This document shows positions 57,220-64,000 of a DNA stretch of 64,000 bases, one piece after another. The position numbers and the translations under genes are program-made. Source of the DNA: Schaalia hyovaginalis (GTDB lineage: Bacteria > Actinomycetota > Actinomycetes > Actinomycetales > Actinomycetaceae). The number at the start of each line of letters is the position of its first letter. The stretch's first letter is position 1. The stretch spans positions 1,364,001-1,428,000 of the forward strand of contig NZ_JACHMK010000001.1 in the NCBI RefSeq assembly GCF_014208035.1, read 5' to 3'. A model generated the notes under the pieces. It did no database searches, was not told where the DNA came from, and was given only the letters and a program-made list of their open reading frames with translations.

Positions 57220-57999
57220 GTGAGCACCGCTCTTGAGGCAGTCGGAGTCGCGACCCAGGTGAAGCGCCGGAGCGGCATCATCGAGATCGCCCTCGTCCTG
57301 GCGAGCGCGGCCGCCTACTCCGTGCTCTGCTTCCTCGCGCCGGTCCTGCCCCGCACCGCCTTCGCCAACGCGCGTCAGATCCTCGCCGTCGAGCACGCGC
57401 TCGGCATCGACATCGAGCTCGACGCCAACCTCTGGCTGCACGCCCGCCCCCTCCTCGCGAGCATCTCCTCCACGTACTACTCCCTCTCCTTCTTCGCGAT
57501 CACATGCACTGCGCTGGCCATCGTGTGGATGAAGCGCCATGAGCGCTACGGACTCGCCCGCAATTCGCTCTTCCTCATGACGGGGGGCGCCGCCCTCACC
57601 TATTGGACCTATCCCCTGGCCCCTCCGCGTCTCATGCCGGAACTCGGCTACGTCGACGCCGTTGCGACCCAATCGGCCGTCGGCTCGGGCTACACGCAGT
57701 TCGCAGAGGCCCTCGCGAATCCCTACGGCGCCATGCCCTCGATGCACACGGGATGGGCCGTCTGGACGGCCGTCGTCCTCGGCGCCTTCGTCTGGACGAA
57801 GTGGTGGCAGCGCCTCCTCCTGCTCATCCACCCGCTGATGACGATCGCGGTCATCATCGCGACCGGGAACCACTACGTCCTCGACGCCTTCGCCGGCGTC
57901 TCGTACTGCATCGCGGCCGCAGTCATCGTGGGCGCAGTCACCGCCTTGCGCACCCCTCCCCCGGAGCCGTATCCGCCGAGGAGGGCTGAAAGGACTTGA
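57220..57999 (+). CDS. PAP2-superfamily membrane phosphatase/phosphotransferase
   Basis: A 259-residue integral membrane protein with about six helices. The PAP2 active-site motifs are YPLAPPRLMPE (C1-like region), AMPSMHTGWAVW (C2, catalytic His) and GNHYVLDAFAG (C3, second His with Asp). The arrangement resembles the PAP2_3 group that includes inositol phosphorylceramide synthase-like and dolichyl/phosphatidate phosphatases. The start is GTG at 57220. It lies alone between divergent rbpA and the Hsp70 gene. The lipid or polyprenyl substrate is unknown. Confidence 0.85.
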   Translation: MSTALEAVGVATQVKRRSGIIEIALVLASAAAYSVLCFLAPVLPRTAFANARQILAVEHALGIDIELDANLWLHARPLLASISSTYYSLSFFAITCTALAIVWMKRHERYGLARNSLFLMTGGAALTYWTYPLAPPRLMPELGYVDAVATQSAVGSGYTQFAEALANPYGAMPSMHTGWAVWTAVVLGAFVWTKWWQRLLLLIHPLMTIAVIIATGNHYVLDAFAGVSYCIAAAVIVGAVTALRTPPPEPYPPRRAERT

Positions 58000-58065
58000 C
58001 CGTTCGCAGGAGGCTGGGGGTGTTCGCACCGCGCTCGGCGTGAACCGCGTCGGCCCGAGCGGCGA

Positions 58066-58071
58066 TAGTCT
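58066..58071 (+). promoter_or_regulatory. -10 hexamer TAGTCT, likely leaderless promoter of Hsp70-like gene
   Basis: TAGTCT lies six bases before the ATG at 58078 and there is no Shine-Dalgarno sequence. Confidence 0.45.
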
Positions 58072-58077
58072 GGGCGC

Positions 58078-59592
58078 ATGAAGTTCGGAGTAGATTTCGG
58101 CACCACGCGCACGACCGTCGCCCTCGTCGATCGGGGCAACTATCCCCTGGTCTCCTTCATCGATCCGAGTGGAGACGATCACGACTACGTGCCCTCCGTG
58201 ATCGCCCTCGGCGAGGACGGCCTGCTCTTCGGCTTCGAGGCGGAGGCCGCGGCCCTCGAGGGCGCCCCTCATCTGCGCTCCTTCAAGCGCCTGCTCTCCG
58301 ATCCCGAGCTGTCCCCGACATCGACGGTCCGCCTCGCCAACCGCGACTACCCCCTCCTCGAACTCGTCTCCCGCTTCCTCGCCCACATCGCCGACATGAT
58401 CCGCACCTCGTCCTCGGTGTCGATCGGGCGGGCGGGAGAGCCCCTCGAGGCGGTCGTCGGCATCCCCGCGCACGCCTGGTCCGCCCAGCGCTTCCTCACG
58501 CTCGAGGCCTTCCGCTCGGCGGGATGGACGGTTCGTGAAATGCTCAACGAGCCCTCGGCGGCGGGGCTCGAGTACACGCATCGCCACGCCGGGACTCTGA
58601 ACTCGCGGCGCACGTCGGTGCTCGTCTACGACCTCGGCGGCGGCACCTTCGACGCCTCGCTCGTCGAAGCCGCCGGCACCGCCCATACGGTCATCGCCTC
58701 GCGCGGCGACAACATGCTCGGCGGTGACGACTTCGATGAGGTGCTCCTCGCCTGCGCACTCGAGTGCGCAGGGCTGCGCGCCGTCGACCTCCTGGAGTCG
58801 GAGCGGGCCGCGCTGCTCCGTGAATGCCGGATCGCGAAGGAATCCCTCTCGCCGCAATCGAAGACGATGAGCGTGGAGGTCCGCGCTCGCACGGTCATGA
58901 TCCCGGTCCCCGTCTTCTACGAGAGGGCGTCGGCCCTCGTTGCGCACACATTCGGCGTCCTCGACCCCCTGCTCGACAGTCGCGGGGACGGCGAGCGGGT
59001 CCTCCCGGACTCGGTGGCCGGGCTCTACGTCGTCGGAGGCGGATCCCGACTCCCCCTCGTGGCCCGGATGCTGCGGACGAAGTTCGGGCGCCGGGTGCAT
59101 CGCTCGGCGCATACGGCGGGATCGACGGCGATCGGCCTGGCGATCGCCGCGGATGAGACGGCGGGCTACTCCCTCGCCGATCGTCTTTCGCGGGGCGTCG
59201 GAGTCTTCAGGGAACTTGATTCCGGTCGAGCGGTTTCCTTCGACGCGCTCCTCTCCCCCGATGCCAGATGGACGCCGGGAGAATCCACCGTCGTCACCCG
59301 CCGCTATCGCGCGGCGCACAACATCGGCTACTACCGCTTCGTCGAGTACCGTCAGCGCGATGAAGAAGGCGTTCCCCGCGGCGAGGTCTCGCCCTTCGGT
59401 GAGCTGCTGATGCCCTTCGACCCGGGGCTCCGCGTGAAAGGACTCGACCTTAGCCGCATCGGCATCGTGCGCACCGAGGACGGCCCCCTGGTCGAGGAGC
59501 GCTATCTCGTCGACGAGAACGGGATCGTGAAGGTCGAAATCGAGGATCTCGAAACCGGCTACGTGGCCGCCGCCCACCTGGGCGAGGGGTGA
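58078..59592 (+). CDS. Divergent Hsp70-family protein (YegD/actin-like ATPase)
   Basis: A 504-residue protein. Residues ~1-370 form an Hsp70 nucleotide-binding domain: phosphate 1 VDFGTTRTTVAL, connect region VGIPAHAWSAQRF with LNEPSAAGLEYT, phosphate 2 YDLGGGTFDASLVE (~185), GGDDFDEVL, and the adenosine motif YVVGGGSRLPLV. The remaining ~130 residues are not a typical DnaK substrate-binding domain with lid; they form an unfamiliar beta-rich segment (RRYRAAHNIGYYRFVEYRQRDEE). No DnaJ or GrpE gene is nearby. It is convergent with a MerR gene. Function is probably a specialised chaperone or assembly factor. Confidence 0.85.
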   Translation: MKFGVDFGTTRTTVALVDRGNYPLVSFIDPSGDDHDYVPSVIALGEDGLLFGFEAEAAALEGAPHLRSFKRLLSDPELSPTSTVRLANRDYPLLELVSRFLAHIADMIRTSSSVSIGRAGEPLEAVVGIPAHAWSAQRFLTLEAFRSAGWTVREMLNEPSAAGLEYTHRHAGTLNSRRTSVLVYDLGGGTFDASLVEAAGTAHTVIASRGDNMLGGDDFDEVLLACALECAGLRAVDLLESERAALLRECRIAKESLSPQSKTMSVEVRARTVMIPVPVFYERASALVAHTFGVLDPLLDSRGDGERVLPDSVAGLYVVGGGSRLPLVARMLRTKFGRRVHRSAHTAGSTAIGLAIAADETAGYSLADRLSRGVGVFRELDSGRAVSFDALLSPDARWTPGESTVVTRRYRAAHNIGYYRFVEYRQRDEEGVPRGEVSPFGELLMPFDPGLRVKGLDLSRIGIVRTEDGPLVEERYLVDENGIVKVEIEDLETGYVAAAHLGEG

Positions 59593-59610
59593 AGCGAAAG
59601 GGTGAAAGCG

Positions 59611-59630
59611 CGCGGGGCTGCGGCCCCGCG
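59611..59630. terminator. Hairpin between convergent Hsp70-like and MerR genes
   Basis: CGCGGGGC pairs with GCCCCGCG around a TGCG loop; short but very stable and between two convergent genes. There is no T-tract. Confidence 0.5.
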
Positions 59631-59661
59631 GGTTCCGATGAGGGATCCGGGGCCCGCCCGA

Positions 59662-60210
59662 TCAGGACACCGAGCGCTTCTTGCGCCGGCGCTCCGCGAG
59701 TTCGTCCACCGGTTCGAGGCGCTCGATCGGCAGATCGGCGAGCGTGCCCTCGACCTCGCGCCAGACGCGCCCCACCGCGATGCCGAAGACGCCCTGACCG
59801 CCTTGAAGAAGATCGATCACCTCATCGGTCGATGTGCATTCGTACACGGAGGCGCCGTCGCTCATGAGGGTGATGGAGGCGAGGTCGTCCACTCCCCTGT
59901 CCTGGAGCTGGACGACCGCCGTGCGCACCTGCTGCAGGGAGACCCCCGTGTCCAGGAGCTTCTTGACGATCTTGAGAACCAGGATGTCCTTGAAGGAGTA
60001 GAGGCGCTGCGAGCCCGAGCCGCGCGCGGCCCGAACGGAGGGCTGCAGGAGCCCGGTGCGCGCCCAGTAGTCGAGCTGACGATAGGTGATGCCGGCGGCG
60101 GAGCAGGCGACGGGCCCGCGGTACCCGAGGCCGTCGCCCTCAAGACCTTCCAAGGGGTCGCCGAAGAGCATGGCTTGCCGCTGGGCGGCATCAATGGATT
60201 CGGCGCTCAC
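59662..60210 (-). CDS. MerR-family regulator (Rv1830-like)
   Basis: A 182-residue MerR-type protein. The HTH is ITYRQLDYWARTGLLQPSVRAARGSGSQRLYSFKDI, with the typical YRQLDYWARTGL second helix; a dimerisation helix follows (VKKLLDTGVSLQQVRTAVVQL), then a C-terminal module of unknown role with repressor-like length. No metal-binding cysteines are in the effector part. It corresponds in context to M. tuberculosis Rv1830, which sits beside the FtsR/GarA genes. The start is GTG, six bases after GAAGGAG. It lies 116 bases downstream of ftsR on the same strand. Confidence 0.85.
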   Translation of the reverse strand: MSAESIDAAQRQAMLFGDPLEGLEGDGLGYRGPVACSAAGITYRQLDYWARTGLLQPSVRAARGSGSQRLYSFKDILVLKIVKKLLDTGVSLQQVRTAVVQLQDRGVDDLASITLMSDGASVYECTSTDEVIDLLQGGQGVFGIAVGRVWREVEGTLADLPIERLEPVDELAERRRKKRSVS

Positions 60211-60326
60211 TGAGCACTCCTTCGAAGGGTCGGGGTGTTGACGGCAGCTCTCACGCTAGGCGCAGGCGGGAGCCCGGTCAATGAGGCGCGCGGAGAGTCT
60301 CACCTTCAAGTTGAGATTGAGAGTTC

Positions 60327-61085
60327 TCAACCGCCCTGAGGATGCAGCTGGGACAAGGACACGCGCAGGAACTCCCGATGCAGGTCGGCGAGGAGCTCCC
60401 CCGCCTCCCCCGTACGCGCGATCGCGCGTTCGGCATCCCCCGAGCGCAAACGCGAGGACTGCGAGGAAACGGTCTGGGCGATGATGTCCGCGCTGCGTTC
60501 CGCACCGGTGCGCACCGACCTCAAGAGCCTCACGTCGAACCCGGAATCCTCCAGGCCCACGAGCAGGGAGACGATCTGCACCGTCCGGGAGGGGAAATAG
60601 CCCCCGAGATCCGGCGCGATGAGCCCGAGCTTCACGAAGCGCTCGAGCGCCTCGACCCCGACGCCCGTCAGATCGGCGAGGTCGCGCGCCGAAATCGAAC
60701 GCGCGTTGCCCGGCAGCACGACGCGCCCCCGGGAGGCCACCACGCGCGCCCTGGGGGTCGGGCGGACCTCGTGCCCCGCGTCGAGGGCGCGCAGCTGATC
60801 CCCGATGACCTTGAGGGGGGTGAAGGAATCCCGCTGCGCGGCAAGGATGAAGCGGAGGCGCTCGATGTCCGCGCGCGAGTACTTGCGATACCCCGCCCCC
60901 GTGCGCGCCGGGCTGACGAGCCCCTGCTCCTCCAGGAAGCGCACCTTGGAGAGGGTGATCGCGGGATACTCGGACTTCAGCTCCGAAACGACCTGCCCGA
61001 TCGACAAGACGGGCGAGCGGTCGACGTCCCGGGGCCACGGTTCGGGCGCCTCAAGGGGCGCCTCGACCTGACGAAGGGCGCTCAT
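60327..61085 (-). CDS. ftsR: MerR-family regulator FtsR (Rv1828-like)
   Basis: A 252-residue MerR-type protein. The N-terminal HTH is SIGQVVSELKSEYPAITLSKVRFLEEQGLVSP with GYRKYSRADIERLRFIL, followed by a second winged-helix-like C-terminal part (ARDLADLTGVGVEALERFVKLGLIAP) as in Rv1828. The Corynebacterium homologue FtsR activates ftsZ. The ATG overlaps the garA stop by three to four bases, so both are made together. The symbol is given by orthology in context; no binding site has been tested here. Confidence 0.85.
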   Translation of the reverse strand: MSALRQVEAPLEAPEPWPRDVDRSPVLSIGQVVSELKSEYPAITLSKVRFLEEQGLVSPARTGAGYRKYSRADIERLRFILAAQRDSFTPLKVIGDQLRALDAGHEVRPTPRARVVASRGRVVLPGNARSISARDLADLTGVGVEALERFVKLGLIAPDLGGYFPSRTVQIVSLLVGLEDSGFDVRLLRSVRTGAERSADIIAQTVSSQSSRLRSGDAERAIARTGEAGELLADLHREFLRVSLSQLHPQGG

Positions 61086-61510
61086 GCGTTCTTCGTGGAG
61101 GGCTGGTAGGTGAGGCGGTACTTCCCGATCTGAACCTCGTCACCGGCGTTGAGGCGGAGCTGCTCGACGCGCTCGCGATTCACGTAGGTGCCGTTGAGGG
61201 ATCCCGAATCGCGCACGACGTGCCCGCCGTCCTCGGCGAGGAACTGGCAGTGCCTGCGCGAGACCGTCACATCGTCCAAGAAGATGTCGGACTTCGGCGA
61301 ACGCCCCGCATTCGTCACCTCACGATCGAGGAGGAAACGGGCCCCCGTGTTGGGGCCGCGCTGGACGATGAGGAGCGCGGAACCGGCGGGCAGGGCCTCG
61401 ACCGCCTCACGATCCCGGGCCGACAGAACGACGGGGGCGTCGGTGTCATCGGCGGCGGTCAGACCGAATAGCGAGGTGGAAGTCGGATCGATCATAGGCG
61501 ACTGCTCCAT
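61082..61510 (-). CDS. garA: FHA-domain metabolic regulator GarA/OdhI
   Basis: A 142-residue FHA protein. The FHA domain (~45-135) has the phosphothreonine-binding residues in NAGRSPKSD (Arg), VSRRH (Ser) and LNGTYVN (Asn). In its family the N-terminal tail is phosphorylated by PknB/PknG and then binds its own FHA domain, releasing 2-oxoglutarate dehydrogenase and glutamate dehydrogenase. The usual ETTSVF motif is here TSTSLF (residues 10-15), so Ser/Thr sites remain but the sequence differs. ATG follows AAGGAGG. It leads the garA-ftsR pair. Confidence 0.9.
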   Translation of the reverse strand: MEQSPMIDPTSTSLFGLTAADDTDAPVVLSARDREAVEALPAGSALLIVQRGPNTGARFLLDREVTNAGRSPKSDIFLDDVTVSRRHCQFLAEDGGHVVRDSGSLNGTYVNRERVEQLRLNAGDEVQIGKYRLTYQPSTKNA

Positions 61511-61588
61511 CGTCCCTCCTTGTCAATGGTTGAACACAACATCTGGGGCAAGTCTAAGCGCTCTTCGGGCCCGTGAGCGCGCCGATGC

Positions 61589-62350
61589 CTATTCCGAACC
61601 TTCGGCGGAGGCGAATCGGGGCTCGAGCGGCGCGGCGGTGGACTCGATGAGGACGTCATCGGCCTCGACGATCGACACCTGCGCCCCCTTGGCCCGCATC
61701 TGCGCCGCGGCGCCGGCCTGGATCTCCAATGCGGTCGAGATCGTGTCCGGATCGCCGATGATCTTCCAATCGTAAGGGGCGGTCATCGGCTGGCCGTCGA
61801 CGTAGACCGTCGAAGAATCGGAGGAGGTGAAGGAGGAACGGGCCGTCAGACGCACGCCGTTGAGCTCGACGGCCTCTGCGCCGGCGTTGCGCAGCTCGCC
61901 GAGGGTCATGACGAATTCAGTCGACGCGAGCCTCGAGGCGGGATCGGTGACGCGCACGAGGAACCCCGGCCCGTGCACCGCGACGAGCCCCGCGTTGATG
62001 CGCGCCTGCTCGAGGGTCCGGCGCGCGGCCTCGGCAGCGGCCTCCTGCTCCGTGGCGGCGCTCTCGAGCTCTTGAACCTGCTGCTGAAGGGAATTGCGCT
62101 CCTGGCGCAGGGAGTCCTCCTGAGTGGACAACTCCGAGAGGAGCACGACGAGATCCTCCTCGGAGAGAGAATCGAGGGGATCCATGCGCTGCGCCCGCAC
62201 CTGGGTGACGAGCGCGAACCCGAGGATGAGGCAGATGACGAGCAGCAGCACGTGCATCGCGCGCGGACGGGCGAAGAGCGCCTTGCGGAATCGGGTGCCC
62301 AGGGTGACGCGCGAGGCGCGGGTAGCGGGCGGAGGCGGCGGTGTCGACAT
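61589..62350 (-). CDS. DUF881 membrane-anchored protein (Rv1825-like)
   Basis: A 253-residue protein with an N-terminal cytoplasmic tail, one transmembrane segment (MHVLLLVICLILGFALVTQV), a coiled coil (~85-130, rich in Glu/Gln) and a C-terminal DUF881 domain (LVAVHGPGFLVRVTD..., NAGAEAVELNGVRLTARSSF). The domain probably sits outside the cell. Same-strand order DUF881-sbp-DUF881 is conserved in Actinobacteria and Firmicutes, often near division genes. Its function is unknown. It starts two bases after the sbp stop. Confidence 0.85.
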   Translation of the reverse strand: MSTPPPPPATRASRVTLGTRFRKALFARPRAMHVLLLVICLILGFALVTQVRAQRMDPLDSLSEEDLVVLLSELSTQEDSLRQERNSLQQQVQELESAATEQEAAAEAARRTLEQARINAGLVAVHGPGFLVRVTDPASRLASTEFVMTLGELRNAGAEAVELNGVRLTARSSFTSSDSSTVYVDGQPMTAPYDWKIIGDPDTISTALEIQAGAAAQMRAKGAQVSIVEADDVLIESTAAPLEPRFASAEGSE

Positions 62351-62351
62351 G

Positions 62352-62684
62352 TCAGGCCTTGAAGATGAGTCGGCGGATCGAAGCCGTATTCGAGAAGATG
62401 CGGATGCCGAGGACGACGACGACCGCCGTGGTCATGGCCGAACCCACGCCGAGCTGGGTGCCGAGCAGGACGAGGAGGCAGGCGACGACGACGTTCCAGA
62501 AGAACGACATGACGAAGACCCGGTCGTGGAAGGCGCCCTCGAGCCAGGCCCTGGTCGCGCCGAAGAGGGCGTCGAGCCCGGCGACGACGGCGACCGGGAG
62601 GAACGGCTGCACCCATGAGGGCACGGTCGGGTCGAAGTAGAGTCCGAGGGCGATGCCCAGGACGAGACCGATGACGGCGAGCAC
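62352..62684 (-). CDS. sbp: Small basic membrane protein Sbp (DUF1290)
   Basis: A 110-residue, three-helix membrane protein of the small basic protein family: VIGLVLGIALGLYFDPTVPSW, FLPVAVVAGLDALFGATRAWLEG, and VFVMSFFWNVVVACLLVLLGTQLG. The GTG at 62684 is six bases after GAAGGAG; the longer open frame upstream overlaps the DUF881 gene and is discarded. It lies between two DUF881 genes, one base after one of them and two bases before the other, and is likely to form a membrane complex with their products. Function is unknown. Confidence 0.85.
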   Translation of the reverse strand: MLAVIGLVLGIALGLYFDPTVPSWVQPFLPVAVVAGLDALFGATRAWLEGAFHDRVFVMSFFWNVVVACLLVLLGTQLGVGSAMTTAVVVVLGIRIFSNTASIRRLIFKA

Positions 62685-62685
62685 G

Positions 62686-63525
62686 TCATTCTCCTTCGCT
62701 GGTGTCGAGGGTCTGGACTGTACGCGTGACGCGCAGGTCGAGCGCGGGAAGGCTGAGTGAGGAATCGGCCGCGCTGGTGAGCGCGATGCCGTTGACCGAT
62801 GATGCGCTCGAGAGGAAGTCCCCGGTCGAGCCCCTGACGAGGGCGACCGACATCGGATTGGCATCGCCGATGGCGGTGACGACATAGGGCGATTGGATCG
62901 GCGTGATGTTGATGAGGATCACCGATCCGGCCTGTCTGATGAAGGTTCCGGGGCCGATGCGGATGTCGTTGATGGCGATCGCCTCCGCGCCGGCCGACCA
63001 CAGCGCGTTCACGACCACGTTGAGGTCGATATCGCGGACCTGACCGGCGGTGGTGCCGTTCTTCGGGGCCGCTTCGGAGTCCTTGAGGGTCACGACGAGG
63101 CCGGGCCCTTGCGCGGCCTTCAGGGAATTCGCGAGGGCGAGGGAGGGGGCCAGATCCGCGGAGGCGTTCGAGCTCGATGTCCGATTCGCCCTGGCGGACA
63201 GGGCGCTCAGGTCCGATTGGAGGGTCTCGACCGCAAACTGGCGGGATTTCGCCTGGTCGCGCAGCTCGTCGGCCACATCATGCTCGGATGCGGCCCGCAG
63301 GGCGCTCACGGCCGTCACCGAGGCGAGGCCGAGGGCGATGGAGAAGAGGACCACGAGGACCTTGTGCCAGGCCTTGAGCGCCCCGGAGGCGGGCTCCTCG
63401 TAGTGCGTGTACCCGAGGTCGAGCGGATTGGCGAGGAGCTGGTTGAGGAGGGACATGGAGGCCGCGGGGTCCTCCCCCTCCCCCGCGCCCGCCGGCCCCT
63501 TCGTCATGCGGGGATCGGAGCTCAT
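62686..63525 (-). CDS. DUF881 membrane-anchored protein (Rv1823-like)
   Basis: A 279-residue paralogue of the other DUF881 protein. An N-terminal tail of ~50 residues precedes one transmembrane segment (VLVVLFSIALGLASVTAVSAL), a coiled coil (~85-120) and the DUF881 domain (AAQGPGLVVTLKDSEA, VVVNALWSAGAEAIAINDIRIG). The ATG at 63525 overlaps the stop of the pepN-like gene (ATGA) and is preferred over an in-frame ATG four codons upstream. It heads the DUF881-sbp-DUF881 group. Confidence 0.83.
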   Translation of the reverse strand: MSSDPRMTKGPAGAGEGEDPAASMSLLNQLLANPLDLGYTHYEEPASGALKAWHKVLVVLFSIALGLASVTAVSALRAASEHDVADELRDQAKSRQFAVETLQSDLSALSARANRTSSSNASADLAPSLALANSLKAAQGPGLVVTLKDSEAAPKNGTTAGQVRDIDLNVVVNALWSAGAEAIAINDIRIGPGTFIRQAGSVILINITPIQSPYVVTAIGDANPMSVALVRGSTGDFLSSASSVNGIALTSAADSSLSLPALDLRVTRTVQTLDTSEGE

Positions 63526-64000
63526 GGGCGACCCCACAGGGACTGGACGCGGAGGCGGCGCTCGCTTGAGTCGAGGGTCTCGATGAGGAGGCGCCTCAAG
63601 GGCGCGGGAGCATCGGGATGGGCGTCGAGCCAGGTCGTCAATGATTCGACGCGATAAGCGCCGGTCGAGGGGTCGTCGACGTCGACCTGCCCGAGGAAGG
63701 CGCCGGTGACGAAGCGAATGCCGAGGCCGATCGTGCGGGTGCTCCAGAACTCCTCGAGGATCGCCAAGGCCCGGTCCTCGCGACCCGGGTCGGCCAGGCC
63801 GGAGATCGCCAAGCCCTCGAAAGCCGCGGAGAGATGATCATTAGCTGTGCCGACGGCCGTGATGAGGCTCCATGCCGCCTCGTGCGCCTCGACGGAGGGC
63901 AGAGCCGCTCGAGCACGGACCAGGGCCCGTGCGGCTTCACCGCTCGGCGACTCGTGGAAGCGCTCGAGGAGCCAGGCCTCGTCGACCTCGCCGCGGGCGG
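63522..64000 (-). CDS. pepN: C-terminal part of probable aminopeptidase N (PepN), cut by window end
   Basis: The minus-strand frame is open from the window edge to the stop at 63522, giving about 158 residues. The all-helical stretch (HEAAWSLITAVGTANDHLSAAF, LAILEEFWSTRTIGLGIRFVTG, and the end PAPLRRLLIETLDSSERRLRVQSL in sequence order) resembles the ERAP1-like C-terminal domain of actinobacterial M1 aminopeptidases, including the RRLL...R...R end. The catalytic HExxH domain would lie beyond the window, so the call rests only on the tail. The stop overlaps the DUF881 start. Confidence 0.65.
   Translation of the reverse strand, partial: ARGEVDEAWLLERFHESPSGEAARALVRARAALPSVEAHEAAWSLITAVGTANDHLSAAFEGLAISGLADPGREDRALAILEEFWSTRTIGLGIRFVTGAFLGQVDVDDPSTGAYRVESLTTWLDAHPDAPAPLRRLLIETLDSSERRLRVQSLWGRP

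Overview
The window is a contiguous, gene-dense stretch of a high-GC actinobacterial chromosome. Lineage markers are RbpA, actinobacterial integration host factor (mIHF), GarA/FtsR-type regulators, a Pup ligation locus, a helicase-motif-less PriA and an RNase/helicase of the HelY type. The pupylation locus without proteasome subunits, the VKOR gene and the general gene content suggest Actinomycetaceae (Actinomyces/Schaalia-like), but that family placement is inference. No insertion sequence, prophage, CRISPR array or rRNA operon was seen; about 63 protein genes and one tRNA were supported.

Layout. 1-8.4 kb: 3' part of dnaE2, a HAD phosphatase, a MarR regulator, tRNA-Leu(GAG) with its own terminator, a DsbA-like protein, a GNAT-MazG fusion, an FAD oxidoreductase, two small proteins and a degenerate aldo/keto reductase. 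8.5-17 kb: uppP, a RecB-type nuclease, then trmI-arc-dop-pup-pafA-FKBP. The ordinary 20S proteasome genes prcB/prcA are absent between pup and pafA, and ARC lacks the C-terminal docking tail, so this looks like a pupylation system that works without a proteasome. 17-22.4 kb: hisF, aroC, a fused aroK-aroB, a second degenerate shikimate-kinase-like gene, efp and nusB, closed by a strong hairpin.

22.6-29.2 kb: a catabolic cassette (GntR/FCD regulator, SDR dehydrogenase, three-part TRAP transporter, split transketolase) preceded by a promoter that overlaps a palindrome; its substrate cannot be named. 29.3-37.6 kb: a pyrimidine operon pyrR-pyrB-pyrC-carA-carB-pyrF, with a PyrR-binding leader that can hide the pyrR ribosome binding site. 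37.6-47 kb: mihF, gmk, rpoZ, coaBC, metK, VKOR, priA, fmt, rsmB, rpe.

47.1-49.1 kb: an FMN riboswitch in front of a predicted riboflavin ABC importer (permease RibX and lipoprotein RibY, no ATPase gene). 49.1-56.6 kb: hisE-hisG, the WYL regulators pafB-pafC, helY and lnt; pafBC are about 34 kb away from pafA and no tatAC lies between pafC and helY. 56.6-64 kb: rbpA, a PAP2-type membrane phosphatase, a divergent Hsp70, then a leftward block with two MerR regulators, garA, DUF881-sbp-DUF881 and the 3' end of a probable pepN.

A recurrent theme is a TANNNT hexamer 6-8 bases before the start codon of genes lacking a Shine-Dalgarno sequence (13 cases), as expected for leaderless transcripts.
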